Assembly: GCF_000143415.4 (NCBI RefSeq)
Contig: NW_003314308.1
Span: 452,794 to 516,793, forward strand
Source of the DNA: Selaginella moellendorffii
Taxonomy: Eukaryota; Streptophyta; Lycopodiopsida; Selaginellales; Selaginellaceae
DNA: 64,000 nt
Reading direction: 5' to 3'
The translations under genes and the position numbers were made by a program. The notes beneath the pieces are model-generated. The model was not told where the DNA came from. It worked only from the letters and a program-made list of their open reading frames with translations, and ran no database searches. This document shows positions 12,393 to 22,946 of this stretch, piece after piece; within the stretch, counting starts at the first letter, position 1; the number at the start of each line of letters is the position of its first letter.

Positions 12393-12655
12393 NNNNNNNN
12401 NNNNNNNNNNNNNNNNNNNNNNNNNNNNNNNNNNNNNNNNNNNNNNNNNNNNNNNNNNNNNNNNNNNNNNNNNNNNNNNNNNNNNNNNNNNNNNNNNNNN
12501 NNNNNNNNNNNNNNNNNNNNNNNNNNNNNNNNNNNNNNNNNNNNNNNNNNNNNNNNNNNNNNNNNNNNNNNNNNNNNNNNNNNNNNNNNNNNNNNNNNNN
12601 NNNNNNNNNNNNNNNNNNNNNNNNNNNNNNNNNNNNNNNNNNNNNNNNNNNNNNN
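12393..12655. other. Assembly gap of 263 N
   Basis: A run of N. The bases flanking it occur in the inverted copy at 25736 and 25472. By hand count the intervening sequence there (25473-25735) is also exactly 263 bases, so the missing bases are probably the counterpart of that stretch: a truncated CDC5 end plus 3' flank. Confidence 0.99.
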
Positions 12656-13149
12656 AACAGTGTAACAATGAATTTTATTCTGGTAAACATCCAGGAATCT
12701 CGGTTTTCCTCTCAATGGTCTTACAATGAACTTTATCCGTTAAACAAGGAATCTCCGTTTTCCGCACATGGCATAAAATATGTGTTGGAAGCAACCTTCG
12801 TTCTACTGAAATGATATGGTGTTAAATGCATGCAAGGAGTGATGTTAATGTCGGAACCTTCGTTCCACTGATTGATACGGTGCTAAACAAAGGTGACAAG
12901 GAAAAGATTAACTTAATGGGACAAGAAAGACTGTTTACGGATCGTTTACTTTAGGACTGCATAGGCTGTTCATGAAACATGGTAGAAATGAAAAACGTGA
13001 AAGATCTCTGTTGGATCAGTGGCTCAACTCTCACTGGTATAAAACCATATCATTCACTCATTAGAAGAGAAAGCAGCATTACTACAGAAACTCTCTCCCT
13101 CTCTAAGATCGATCGGCTCCATCACCAAAAACTTTTGCAAATTTGATCT
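12656..13149. other. CDC5 3' flank and MpaB promoter region (copy 1)
   Basis: No gene. It is homologous to the regions upstream of the other three MpaB-like copies. It holds one clean GGAACCTTCG repeat (near 12853), a degraded second one (near 12789), and a TATAAAA at about 13038-13044 upstream of the ATG at 13150. Confidence 0.6.
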
Positions 13150-14195
13150 ATGGCAGCCATGTTGTTCTTGTTCATGATCATGGTGGCAGCCGCAGCGCTA
13201 TGGAAGATGGTGTGTATCCGCAAGAGAGAAGAGAGGGCACGATTTCTAGCGTCGCTCCACCCCGTGAGAGACGCCCGCAAGATCTTGTGATACATGTACT
13301 CAGTGGAATTCCCCTTCCTGTCGCAAAAGGCGCTCGAGTTTGGCACCATCCGCACGCTCGGCATCCCTGGGATCACAAATCTGCTCTTCAAGACCAAGTA
13401 CGGCCTCAAGGATCCCCAGAAGCGCGCCGCCGAGACCAACATTCTGGTGAGCGAGATGATCCATCACCACGTCGACAGCGATCGCGGCTCGTACGCAGTG
13501 AGGAGATTGAATGGAATCCACAGCAAGTTCAGGATCCCAAACGACCAATTCGCATACGTCCTCTCTCTCAACGTGATCAGCCCCATTGATTTCTCCGAGA
13601 GGTTTGGATTCCGCAAGTGGACCGACAACGAGAAGCAGGCCGCCTATGTTGTGTGGCACGACGTGGGCGTGAGGATGGGCATCACAAACATCCCGGACAG
13701 CATCCCTGAGATGCGACAATACATTCGCGACTACGAGGCCAAGAACGCCATCTTCACGGACAAGAACAAGAGCATCATCCAGGATCTCAAGCATCTGGTG
13801 CTGGACGCGTTTCCTCGCCCCTTGCAGCCCCTGGTGGAACTGGGATCTGCGCACTCATCGATCCCACAATCAGGAGCGCAGTGGGATTGGAAAAGCCGCC
13901 CGTGATTGTGGAGTGGATCATCTTGGGTGCGTTCAAGCTCCTGGCTGGGAGCTGCGTGTCCGTGTTTATGCCTCCCACACGTGTAGGGGATGCCAAGGGC
14001 AGCATTGAGGTGGACTGGTGTCCCAATCCTGCTGCCAATCCGGAAGAGTACCGGCAGCTCAACGTGAATGTGTATCGGCCACCGGCATTTGAGAAAGGAT
14101 ACAAGTTGGCAGAGCTGGGAGCGCTGAAATCGGGCAAGCTTGGACCATACTACGATGGAGGATTGCGCTGCCCCTTCCAGCAAATGCATGCATAA
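13150..14195 (+). pseudogene. MpaB/Lcp-type oxygenase-like gene (DUF2236), copy M1, broken
   Basis: Copy of the 348-aa gene at 18010. Two disabling changes are visible. A tryptophan codon is TGA at 13288-13290 (KIL-stop-YMY), and one G is deleted at about 13838 in the stretch for PLVETGIC, shifting the last 115 codons. The final part resumes as GLEKPPVIVEWII in another frame. Family features remain: a hydrophobic N-terminus, RRLNGIHSKF, FSERFGFRKWTDNEKQAAYVVWHDVGVRMGI. Its 3' flank (GC-rich, then a membrane-gene fragment) pairs it with copy M4, while internal variants pair it with M2. Confidence 0.85.
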
Positions 14196-14639
14196 TACAA
14201 TCGTCACTACAAGACTAATAAACTTCCGCCAACCTCAACGTCTCACTCCCACAAATAGTGCTTGTTTTGTGTTTTTGTAAATTGGTAGAGGCGCCGGGCC
14301 GCGATCAGATCTGCGCGTTTCGCATCCTGTCGCCAATTTGGAGGGAATGCGCCTCGCAGCGATCGATCTAGAACAAGGCGTCACTCGCTAAGGCTGTTGC
14401 GGCAATGGTACGTTTGCTGCGATTGATTGGATTCCATCGCTTCCTGCTGGTCGGATTGACGGATTTCGAGGGGTGGAAGCTGTAGCTAGCAGATCCACGA
14501 CTGGGAAAATTTCGAGCTGGTTGCGTGCTTGGATTAGCATTGGCTGCAAACGGCTAGAGCACCTTAACAGGCGAGCCACTGTCCGTTAAGAGCATGATAG
14601 TAGAAGAGCAACTTGATGTCTTTCTTTCCACAGGTGCCA
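14196..14639. other. Spacer between M1 and membrane-gene copy B
   Basis: No supported gene. The block (GGCGCCGGGCCGCGATCAG and following) is repeated in reverse at 30890-31260 beside copy M4, so it is part of the inverted duplication. The short open frames here have no family features. Confidence 0.6.
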
Positions 14640-16690
14640 AGTACAGAAATTTGAGGCAGCGAACTTGTCAAAAAACAGATAATTGCTGCAGGTGAATTCT
14701 CTGACTCTAGCCAAAAGTGTCAACCACGTCTATGTGTTCAACCAATATCAGGTTGCCACAAAATTGAGATAAGAACTTCATCAAATCTCGCACTCAATTT
14801 TGGAGGTCTTCACGGTTGAACCTTATTTGTAGGAATGTCGGGCCTCTCCTCTTTTCCATCCAAAGAATCACTGCTGTGAAACTGAGGTTCTCTCCCTCTC
14901 TAGGCTGATCGTGAGCCTGGAGCAGCAAAGATGAGCTTTCATAACTTTCCAGTCCCCATCACCAATGTATCCCCATTGCCTAGCCAGTGCGCTATTCACC
15001 TTATATCCATTTTCATAGTGGATCAAACTAAATTGTTTCAGTTAAACCGCCAGATTTTCTCTCAGCTCCTTAACATCCTCACTGCTCGGTTAGAACATGC
15101 TCTTATGGTACAGCCTAATGAGGATAAGAAGATTACGTAGATCTCGTACAATCTGATAATTGCCATCTACTTCCTCAACCGATGCAAAAGCCATGCCACA
15201 TAGAGCCATATCGATTGTATCAGATCTTCGTCTTAAACTCGTTGAGTTGCAGTGCAGCATCCATTGTTTCAATACATACAGCACACTGCTTTCTACTATT
15301 TAATGCTGCTTCAGCTTCTATAATGGTCCTTGTAACCTTGTGTATGTCTGGTGCAGAAAGCTGAACAGCAACATAAGCTAGACTTGGTGCTATTTTGTCT
15401 GACCAAGTATCCTTGACCTTGTATGCTACCCATGATCAGCTTGAATGGGACCGCAAAGCATACGAGGCAAGCACGAGTTGTAGCACGGGCCAGTTCAAAG
15501 AATATCACATAGCACATCAATTCATAGCCTTCCAGCATCTTAGCCAGTATTGCACCATGTGTTCGTGGTTATGCACATCCTCCAAGGGCGTTCCTTCCAT
15601 TAGAACGTGAAAAAACTGTAGTAAGTCATGGAACCACTCCCACTGGAAAATCTTGCTTGCCATGAAATGTGTACTGATTGCTAAGTAGATGCCAAGAGTT
15701 TAAAGATACCTTAAAAGACAGCTAATTGGAGCATCCGGAGGTGTTGCTGGAATCGATCGCGATCGCTGGAAGCGCAGAGAAGAGATCGATCGCGTCAAGA
15801 TATCAATTCACATTGTGGCCAGTCATCCGCAAGAACAGGGTTTTTACGTCAATTCACGCATTTGCCCACGAAGGGCATCTTTCGGAGAAAGGAATCCATG
15901 TCCAAGCTCGACTGCGATGTCTATACGAGCAAGGAAATCTGGAGAGCACTGCACACTAAGATACAGCAATATGATAATTGAGTACACTAACTGGATGATT
16001 GATTAGAAGATTGATGATCGTATAGTACGCTAGCAAACCCGTACCTTCTACCCAGAGAAAAGTATACTGACTATCGAAGTATTTCATGTACTGGAAAACC
16101 CCAAGAGCCTGACGCTGTAAGTTGCTTCCGAATAACATCTTGTCGACCACCTGGAACATATGTTCAGCTTGTTCATGGTCTGCTCGCTGTGGATTTTCCT
16201 TGTTTCTCCATATCCTAAACACTTCATTTCTCCTAGCTATACTTACAAATATTGCAGATGTTAGAAGGATCCATAAGTCAAGTAAGAGATGACATCGAGG
16301 CAACCACATGTACATGAGGTACTCCCAGAACCGAGAACGGAGACGTAGCATTTGTGACTTGGTTTCGTTCTTACATCCACAAAAACGGATTGTAAGAGCC
16401 GCTAAGTAGCTGAGTAGGACAAGCTGTTGTCGGCTCTGTTCGCGTTTGAGACCACTTAAGGCAAGGAGCCCTGCTGCCTCAGTCAAACCCGTAGCAGTGA
16501 GGAGGTATCTCCTTGCAATATTTTGAAGAAGTAGACCAGGACCTAAAGAGAAGACTCCCAACTGCAGATTGAAGTACCTTGCTAGCATTGTGCATATCAA
16601 TGTCGTGCATCCTGCGACTATAAACTTATCCCCAAAACTCCCACTGAAACTCTGTTGTATGCTGAAGAAGATGAAAGATATGTCATGCCA
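14640..16690 (-). pseudogene. Membrane-protein gene, copy B, disrupted
   Basis: Homologous to the 614-aa gene at 5510-7354. The N-terminal third survives as an open frame (15956-16600). The C-terminal part is at 14820-15660 with frameshifts and small deletions. About 240 bp of unrelated sequence (roughly 15665-15905) replaces the middle. The 5' end is lost: at about 16684-16692 the reading frame (around the DISFIFF-IQQS part) is joined directly to an intron of CDC5. This junction deletes the LINE tail, PPR fragment and CDC5 5' half that sit here in the right arm. Confidence 0.85.
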
Positions 16691-16691
16691 A

Positions 16692-17342
16692 AGATATGTA
16701 TGTGTGTTTTACTTGCGATGGTTGCTTCGTTCTTACACTCCCTTGGCACAGGCTGCGTGGGAAATAGAACAGGAAATCACCCTCGTGAGGGCTTCTCTCG
16801 GTCAGGAAGGCGCTGACTACACTGCTGTCCGGGATGCTTTAGCTGATGACATGACTTACTTCCCTCAGAAGAACGGCTACGAGCGTGCGACTCTCGCAAG
16901 CACAGCCGAGAGGCTGGCCGCGGCACAATACGAGTTTGAGGCCGCGAAGAAGCACATAGATGGTCACACGAAGAAGGCTCTGAAGCTGGAGCAAAAGATC
17001 TCTGTTCTAACCGGAGGCTACAAGGTACGTTACGTCGTGTTCTTTCTTGGGAGCCTCTCTAACTTGATTGACTTCCAGACGAGGGGCGACGGGCTGTGGC
17101 AGCAGATCGAGGCGGCTTTCAAGGAGGCGGAGACGCTGGGCACGGAGCTGCAGTGCTATCGATCGCTACACCAGCAAGAGCAGCTTATCGCTCCCCGCCG
17201 GATCGAGGCGCTCCAGGAGGAGGTGAGCGACAAGGAGAGCTTCCTCCAGATGAGATACGAGCGGCGCTTGTTTTGCGGGAATGATCTGAGGCGACTGGTT
17301 GCCGAGCATGATGCTCGAGTTGGATCTGATCCAACTGTGTAA
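16692..17342 (+). pseudogene. CDC5-like, exons 3-4 only (5'-truncated)
   Basis: Begins inside CDC5 intron 2 (branch/acceptor region ending TTGGCACAG). It then has exon 3 (16752-17024; AAWEIEQEITLVRASLG ... TAERLAAAQYEFEAAKKHIDGHTKKALKLEQKISVL), a 54-bp intron and exon 4 (17079-17342; DGLWQQIEAAFKEAETLGTELQ ... LRRLVAEHDARV). Exon 4 is nine bases shorter than in the complete copy. With no MYB repeats and no promoter of its own it cannot encode CDC5. The coding frame itself is undamaged, so truncation was recent or selection was relaxed only lately. Confidence 0.9.
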
Positions 17343-18009
17343 ATATTTGTAATGGTTTAAATGTCTAGCGATTGTGCATCTTTGATTCCACTTTGATTTA
17401 ATTCTCTTTGGTTTAACTGGAAAGACTTGTTTTTACAAAGCTAGCCCTTCCAGTTCACAACTCTTTTCTTTAAACCAATGGTCCAACAGTCCAACAATGA
17501 ACTTTATTCTGGTAAACATCAGGAATCTCAGTTTTCCTCACATGGTGTTTGTCTGTAGAATTTGCGTAGCATAAAATATGAGGTAATCAGTTTAAGAAAG
17601 TTGGAAGGAACCTTCGTTCTAGTGAAATGATATGGTGTTAAACAAATTAAAGAGACTAAGTCTCGATGTTCGTGGTAAGAAATTGCATGCAAGACGTGAT
17701 GTTAATGTCGGAACCTTCATTCCACTGATTGATATTGTGCTACAAGGAAAAGATCAACTTAATGGGACAAGAAAGACTGTTTACGGATCGTTTACTTTGG
17801 GACCGCGTAGGCTGTTCATGAAACATGGTAGAAATGAAAAACGTGAAAGATCTCTGTTGGATCAGTGGCTCAACTCTCACTGGTATAAAACCATCTTCTC
17901 TCCCTCTATCATTCATTCATTAGAAGAGAAAGTAGCATTACTACAGAAACTCTCTCCCTCTCTAAGATCGATCGGATCCATCACCAAATACTTTTGCAAA
18001 TTTTGATCT
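17343..18009 (+). promoter_or_regulatory. Upstream region of MpaB-like copy M2: repeated GGAACCTTC elements and TATA box
   Basis: Two related blocks each contain a palindromic nGAAnnTTCn core (17607-17616 and 17710-17719) followed by similar bases (CTAGTGAAATGATATGGTG and CCACTGATTGATATTGTG). A TATAAAA lies at 17884-17890, about 120 bp before the ATG. The arrangement recurs upstream of the other copies. nGAAnnTTCn resembles two units of a heat-shock element. That reading is inference. Confidence 0.5.
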
Positions 18010-19056
18010 ATGGCATCCATGTTGCTCTTGGTCGTGATCATGGTGACAGCCGCAGCGCTATGGAAGATGGTGTGTATCCGCAAGAGAGAAGAGAGGGCAC
18101 GATTTCTAGCGTCGCTCCACCCCGTGAGAGACGCCCGAAAGATCTTGTGGTACATGTACTCCGTGGAATTCCCCTTCCTGTCGCAAAAGGCGCTCGAGTT
18201 TGGCACCATCCGCACGCTCGGCATCCCCGGGATCACAAATCTGCTCTTCAAGACCAAGTACGGCCTCAAGGATCCCCAGAAGCGCGCCGCCGAGACCAAC
18301 ATTCTGGTGAGCGAGATGATCCACCACCACGTCGACAGCGATCGCGGCTCTTACGCAGTGAGGAGATTGAATGGAATCCACAGCAAGTTCAGGATCCCAA
18401 ACGACCAATTCGCATACGTCCTCTCTCTCAACGTGATCAGCCCCATTGATTTCTCCGAGAGGTTTGGATTCCGCAAGTGGACCGACAACGAGAAGCAGGC
18501 CGCCTATGTTGTGTGGCACGACGTGGGCGTGAGGATGGGCATCACAAACATCCCGGACAGCATCCCTGAGATGCGACAATACATTCGCGACTACGAGGCC
18601 AAGAACGCCATCTTCACGGACAAGAACAAGAGCATCATCCAGGATCTCAAGCATCTGGTGCTGGACGCGTTTCCTCGCCCCTTGCAGCCCCTGGTGGAGA
18701 CTGGGATCTGCGCACTCATCGATCCCACAATCAGGAGCGCAGTAGGATTGGAAAAGCCGCCCGTGATTGTGGAGTGGATCATCTTGGGTGCATTCAAGCT
18801 CCTGGCTGGGAGCTGCGTGTCCGTGTTTATGCCTCCCAGACGTGTAGGGGATGCCAAGGGCAGCATTGAGGTGGACTGGTGTCCCAATCCTGCTGCCAAT
18901 CCGGAAGAGTACCGGCAGCTCAACGTGAATGTGTATCGGCCACCGGCATTTGAGAAAGGATACAAGTTGGCGGAGCTGGGAGCGCTGAAATCGGGCAAGC
19001 TTGGACCATACTACGATGGAGGATTGCGCTGCCCCTTCCAGCAAATGCATGCATAA
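18010..19056 (+). CDS. MpaB/Lcp-type oxygenase-like protein (DUF2236), 348 aa, copy M2, intact
   Basis: Single-exon gene starting at ATG 18010. Residues 4-18 form a hydrophobic N-terminal anchor followed by basic KMVCIRKREE, suggesting membrane attachment with the bulk on the cytosolic side. The core resembles the ER-bound oxygenase MpaB / rubber oxygenase (Lcp, DUF2236) family: RRLNGIHSKF, NDQFAYVLSLNVISPIDF, ERFGFRKWTDNEKQAAYVVWHDVGVRMGI and a following IPDSIPEM. In that family a histidine binds heme and the enzymes cleave or oxidise isoprenoid chains. The plant substrate is unknown and I do not assign one. Four copies lie in the array; this one and 31328-32374 are open. It has its own TATA box and repeated upstream elements. 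Confidence 0.75.
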   Translation: MASMLLLVVIMVTAAALWKMVCIRKREERARFLASLHPVRDARKILWYMYSVEFPFLSQKALEFGTIRTLGIPGITNLLFKTKYGLKDPQKRAAETNILVSEMIHHHVDSDRGSYAVRRLNGIHSKFRIPNDQFAYVLSLNVISPIDFSERFGFRKWTDNEKQAAYVVWHDVGVRMGITNIPDSIPEMRQYIRDYEAKNAIFTDKNKSIIQDLKHLVLDAFPRPLQPLVETGICALIDPTIRSAVGLEKPPVIVEWIILGAFKLLAGSCVSVFMPPRRVGDAKGSIEVDWCPNPAANPEEYRQLNVNVYRPPAFEKGYKLAELGALKSGKLGPYYDGGLRCPFQQMHA

Positions 19057-19380
19057 TACAATCGTCACTACAAGACTAATAAACTTCCGCCAACCTCAAC
19101 GTCTCACTCCCACAAATAGTGCTTGTTTTGTGCTGGCTTAAACATTACTGAATAAACAATTTCTTCAGCTATGACAGGTGGACATACTCAACTCTATACT
19201 ACAACGTTAATAATATTTTGGAATTAAGATATATCCCTGTAATCAAAAAAAGTCCTGTGTCACGAGATTATCAAGTAGCAGCATTTCCTTGTGCCCTGGA
19301 TCATAAGACTATTTTATCTAGTTTGATTATCATCACCACATAAAATAGAGACGGTGTAATGGATTTGATTGTATCGTGAA
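19057..19380. other. M2 to tRNA spacer
   Basis: Nothing coding is seen. The sequence is shared, reversed, with 23636-23939. It contains an AT-rich 3' flank of M2 and short matches to the region beside PPR gene 2272-4830 (GGATCATAAGA). Confidence 0.5.
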
Positions 19381-19451
19381 GCGCAGCTGGTGTAGTGGTA
19401 TCATAGTACCCTCCCACGGTACTGACCGGGGTTCGATTCCCCGGCTGCGCA
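19381..19451 (+). tRNA. tRNA-Gly (anticodon CCC)
   Basis: 71-nt cloverleaf. The acceptor stem GCGCAGC pairs with GCTGCGC, followed by discriminator A. The anticodon stem GTACC/GGTAC encloses loop CTCCCAC, giving anticodon CCC. The T arm is GGGGTTCGATTCCCC. CCA is not encoded, as expected for a eukaryotic nuclear gene. The internal A box (TGGTGTAGTGG) and B box (GGTTCGATTCC) serve as the pol III promoter. An inverted duplicate is at 23565-23635. Confidence 0.97.
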
Positions 19452-19515
19452 GCTCCTTTCGCAGTTATGCAGTTGTTTTTGCACGGTTAGATGCTGTGAA
19501 GGGAGTAGTGTAAGA

Positions 19516-20976
19516 ATGTCGTCCAGGGAGGTATTCCTGGCGGAGATTCACAGGGGAGACCTATTGGGCGCCAAACTTGCGTTTGATTTCCTGCCAGAGA
19601 AGCATTTGATTTGCTGGAGCTTGCTCCTTGCAGCGTATGCCAAACGCGGGCATCTGGAGGAGGCAAAGATTTTGGTAGATGGGATGCCAGAGTGGGATCT
19701 TGTCTCTGCGACGACTATGGTAAATATCTTATCGGAAAGCGGTCTTGTTAGCGAATCTAAGATTTTGTTTGATGAGATGGAGCAGCGAAATGTTGTATCG
19801 TGGACAGCCATGCTCACAGCATTTGCGAAGAACGGGCATTTGTGTCAGGCGAAAGAGATCTTTGATACGATGCCCGAGAGGAACTTGGTGTCTCTCAATG
19901 CGATGCTAGCGGCGTATGTCCAGCAAGGAAGATCTGTCGAGGCCAAAGAGTTTTTTGACTCGATGCTCATGAAAGATTTGGTGTCGGCCAACACGATGCT
20001 CTCGGGGCTCGATCTAGGTGATGCGGTGGAGCTATTTGAATCCATGGAGTACATCGATATCGTCTCTTGCAACGCGATCCTCTCCACTTACACGCGGTGC
20101 TCCGCGATCGATCAAGCCGAAAAGATCTTCCAAAGCATGCCGGTTCACAACGTGATCTCGGCCACCGCAATGCTCACGGTATATGGTCGAGCAGGAGAGA
20201 TGACGAAGTGTCGAGAGATTTTCGATGCGATGCCCGAGCGAAATCTAGTTTCGTGGAGCTCCATGGTGGCAGCTTATGGATCAAGCTTTGCGGTGGAGGA
20301 GGCCAAGCAGATCTTCGATAAGATGCCGCAGCACAGTCTCGAGAGCTCCAACGCACTGCTCGATGCGTACGCTCAGAAGGGACATCTCGAGGAGTGCTCG
20401 AGATTCTTTGTGGGAATGCCCGAGCGCAACGTCGTCTCGTGGACGTCCATGCTCATTGCTCACGCTCAAAGCGGCAACTTCGATTTATCATATTCGATCT
20501 TCCAACGCATGCCAGATCGTGACATCGTCTCGTGGACATGGATGATCGTGGCACTCGCTCGCACCGGGAGCTTTGATCGAGCCTTGGCCGCTTTTGACGC
20601 TCTCAAGGTGGAGATTCTCCCGGACGAGGCTTGCTTCCTTGCGGTGCTCGCTGTTTGCAGCCATGCAGGAAAGATGGAAGCTGGCCAAGTTTGCTTTCGA
20701 TCGATGCGGCAAGACTTTGGTGTGACCAAGATCACCAAGCAGCTCTATAGTTGCATGCTGGATCTCCTGGGACGAGCTGGAAACTTGAGCTATGCCGAAG
20801 ATCTCATCGCCAACATGCCATTTGATCCCGACATTTTGGATTGGAGATGCTTTCTCGCTGCTTGCAAGGCTAATCCCAGCGTTGGCCATGGACGAACTGC
20901 CGCCAAGCGAGTCTTGGAGCTGAATCCTAGCCATGCTACATCATACGTGGTTGCGGCTAATCTTTGCGAACGCTAG
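19516..20976 (+). CDS. PPR protein, S-repeat-rich, 486 aa, intronless
   Basis: Starts at ATG 19516, 65 bp after the tRNA gene. It is built mostly from short 31-residue S-type repeats with the recurring phrase MPERNLVSW ... AYAKRGHLEEAKxIFD. The last third has longer P/L repeats (FGVTKITKQLYSCMLDLLGRAG) and the start of an E domain (DWRCFLAACKANPSVGHGRTAAKRVLELNPSHATSYVVAANLCER). The protein ends there, so E+ and DYW domains are absent. Role: organellar RNA binding, by family. The start lacks an obvious transit peptide. Partial or broken copies: 8540-9160, 22947-23509 and 27583-28130. This is the only intact one, so it is probably the functional parent. Confidence 0.88.
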   Translation: MSSREVFLAEIHRGDLLGAKLAFDFLPEKHLICWSLLLAAYAKRGHLEEAKILVDGMPEWDLVSATTMVNILSESGLVSESKILFDEMEQRNVVSWTAMLTAFAKNGHLCQAKEIFDTMPERNLVSLNAMLAAYVQQGRSVEAKEFFDSMLMKDLVSANTMLSGLDLGDAVELFESMEYIDIVSCNAILSTYTRCSAIDQAEKIFQSMPVHNVISATAMLTVYGRAGEMTKCREIFDAMPERNLVSWSSMVAAYGSSFAVEEAKQIFDKMPQHSLESSNALLDAYAQKGHLEECSRFFVGMPERNVVSWTSMLIAHAQSGNFDLSYSIFQRMPDRDIVSWTWMIVALARTGSFDRALAAFDALKVEILPDEACFLAVLAVCSHAGKMEAGQVCFRSMRQDFGVTKITKQLYSCMLDLLGRAGNLSYAEDLIANMPFDPDILDWRCFLAACKANPSVGHGRTAAKRVLELNPSHATSYVVAANLCER

Positions 20977-22089
20977 ATAAAAAGGGAAAAGAAGACTTTC
21001 TATAGCCCTAATCCGAACCAGAGTACCCTTTTTTGTCACTAATCTCTGTCCATGTTTTCCGCTTTGTTGAACACATGACTTACACACCGCAGAATTAATG
21101 AGCAAATGTCAAATTGAATCGTGATAAGTCAGAATCCGTGCTAGATGCGGTGCTCTCTACCTCAAGGAGATGAGGCAAGTCAAGGACGAGATTAAAAGTT
21201 GGAACAGTAGACATTTTGTTTTGGGGCTTGTGGCAATTTTCTTTCCACTAGCTTGTGTATGGGCATTGTCTCTCAAAGCTACTTGTGCTCTAAAGCTTGG
21301 TGGCAGTTCAGTCTGGAGTTTGTTTGCTTATGTGTTTTCTGCCAATCTCTTTAACATAATTTTTGGGGCTATGAAGAAGATGTAAGTTTTGGTGGAGTTG
21401 GAGTGTGAAAAAGGTGGTGGTAGATTTTTCCAAGGTGGCTATCTTTTTGGGCAGATATGCAGCTATGTAGCTTGTGTATGGCTGAGGAGAACATAGAGAT
21501 GATTTGTGGCAGTGCGCTGTGCATCATCCTGCTCTGCATCATCCTGCTCTGCATCTGCCATCGAGCCAATGACTCTATTGGTGGGTTCGTATGGTAAATC
21601 TGATGGGTGGTAGCAGTTAGAACTGGTTGTGCTTGTGGATGGTCTTTTGCTTTGTTCATGCATAAATTCTGATGACTACAAAAACACAATGTCCTCTGCA
21701 AACTTTGCAAATGCTCTACTCTCTCTTCCTAATTCCTGTTTTTATCTTTTTAACAATCCTTCATGCCTTGTTACCTCACTATTCTCCTACAGCTTGAACT
21801 GCTCTTTGATACTGATGAAATTCTTACTGCTCTTGCTACAGAGACTGCGTACCACAGCAAAATAACCCTTGCAGCAGACGCTGAAGGATGGATAACCAAT
21901 CAATCCCATGCTTACCACACTAACACTAATGTATATTTAAGTATACTTGATTGCTTTGTTCCGCTTGAAGAAGCCGAGGAACTTGCGGGCAAAGAAATGA
22001 ATGCCAGGATAAGTTAGTAGCAACACGATTGAGCTAAACAGGAAGAATGTTAGCTTAATAACCTTTGTGCCACCTGCTTCTGTTTAAAC
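20977..22089. other. Central spacer of the inverted repeat
   Basis: AT-richer, mostly unique sequence between the arms. Two coding-like scraps are visible. The first is a 71-codon frame at 21170-21385 (+) with two hydrophobic stretches. The second is a minus-strand scrap at about 21955-22080 reading VIKLTFFLFSSIVLLLTYPG followed by FFARKFLGFFKR, a membrane helix with a basic tail. Neither has a recognisable family or complete gene structure. A 15-bp tandem duplication (ATCATCCTGCTCTGC) is near 21524-21553. Confidence 0.5.
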
Positions 22090-22946
22090 TCTGATCCATC
22101 GTGCTCGGCAGTCCTCTCAGATTCGCTCGTATCTCATCTGGAGGACACTCTCCTTGTCCCGCTGCCTCTTCACCTCCTCCTGGAACGCCTCAATTCCGCG
22201 AGGAGCGATAAGCTCTTCTTGCTGGTGAACCGATCGATAGCACTGCAGCTCCGTGCCCAGCGACTCAGCCTCCCTGAAAGCCGCCTCGATCTACTTCCAC
22301 AGCCTGTCACCCCTCCTCTGGAAATGAACCAAGTTAGAGAGACTCGCAAGAATGTTTCATACCTTGTAGCCGGCTAGAACAGAGATCTTTTGCTCCAGCT
22401 TTAGAGCCTTCTTCGTGTGACCATCTATGAGCTTCCTCACGGCCTCAAACTCGTATTGTGCCGCCGCCAGCCGCTCGGCTGTGCTTGCGAGGCTCGCACG
22501 CTCGTAGCCGCTCTTCTGGGGGAAGTAAGTCATGTCATCGGCTAAAGCATCCCGGACAACCGTGTAGTACCGAGAGAGGCTCTCACGAGGGTGATTTCCT
22601 CTTCTATTTCCCGCGCAGCCTGTCCCAAGGGAGTGCAAGAACGACGAAACCATCGCAAGTAAAACACGCATACCTCCTTCAACTCTTGTTCGTCCAAGTT
22701 CTCCAGCTACAGGCGGAGGCTTGCCAGACTTGTCCGTCATGGGGTATTTCGCGTTGTCGTGCTCCAACAAGGGGACCAGCTCCTTCTGGATAAGCGTCTT
22801 TGGATCATCCGCTTCCACGTGCCGAGGGATAGTGTTCCTTATCAGCTCCAGGTGGCCTTGGCAATCCTCGGTGCAAGACTTTACTCCTCTTATGGAGAGC
22901 GGCTTGAGCATTTGCAATCACGTCAGCCATGTCAGCCTCCATCTCC
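22090..22946 (-). pseudogene. CDC5-like fragment C2 fused to a PPR fragment
   Basis: The minus strand carries CDC5 sequence from the EMEADMADVIANAQ region through LELIRNTIPRHVEADDPKTLIQKEL, YPMTDKSGK, an intron-2 relic, exon 3 (TVVRDALADDMTYFPQKSGYERASLASTAERL) and parts of exon 4. Several small deletions (for example in the REAA-LRKRSK and VRASLGxEGADY parts) shift the frame. At about 22946 the CDC5 sequence joins, without any linker, the PPR frame at residue 190 (SCNAI then RRWRLTWLT). It is an ectopic recombination product and not a gene. Confidence 0.85.

Noticed and set aside
18106-19068. 320-codon antisense open frames over the MpaB-like genes (also 23928-24890 and 31316-32278)
   Set aside because: Present in each copy only because the sense frame lacks certain codons. 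No family features and no promoter; the sense frame has the conserved motifs.
21170-21385. 71-aa two-span membrane protein as a gene
   Set aside because: No homologue recognised, no promoter or splice context, and it lies in spacer DNA. Noted as spacer content only.
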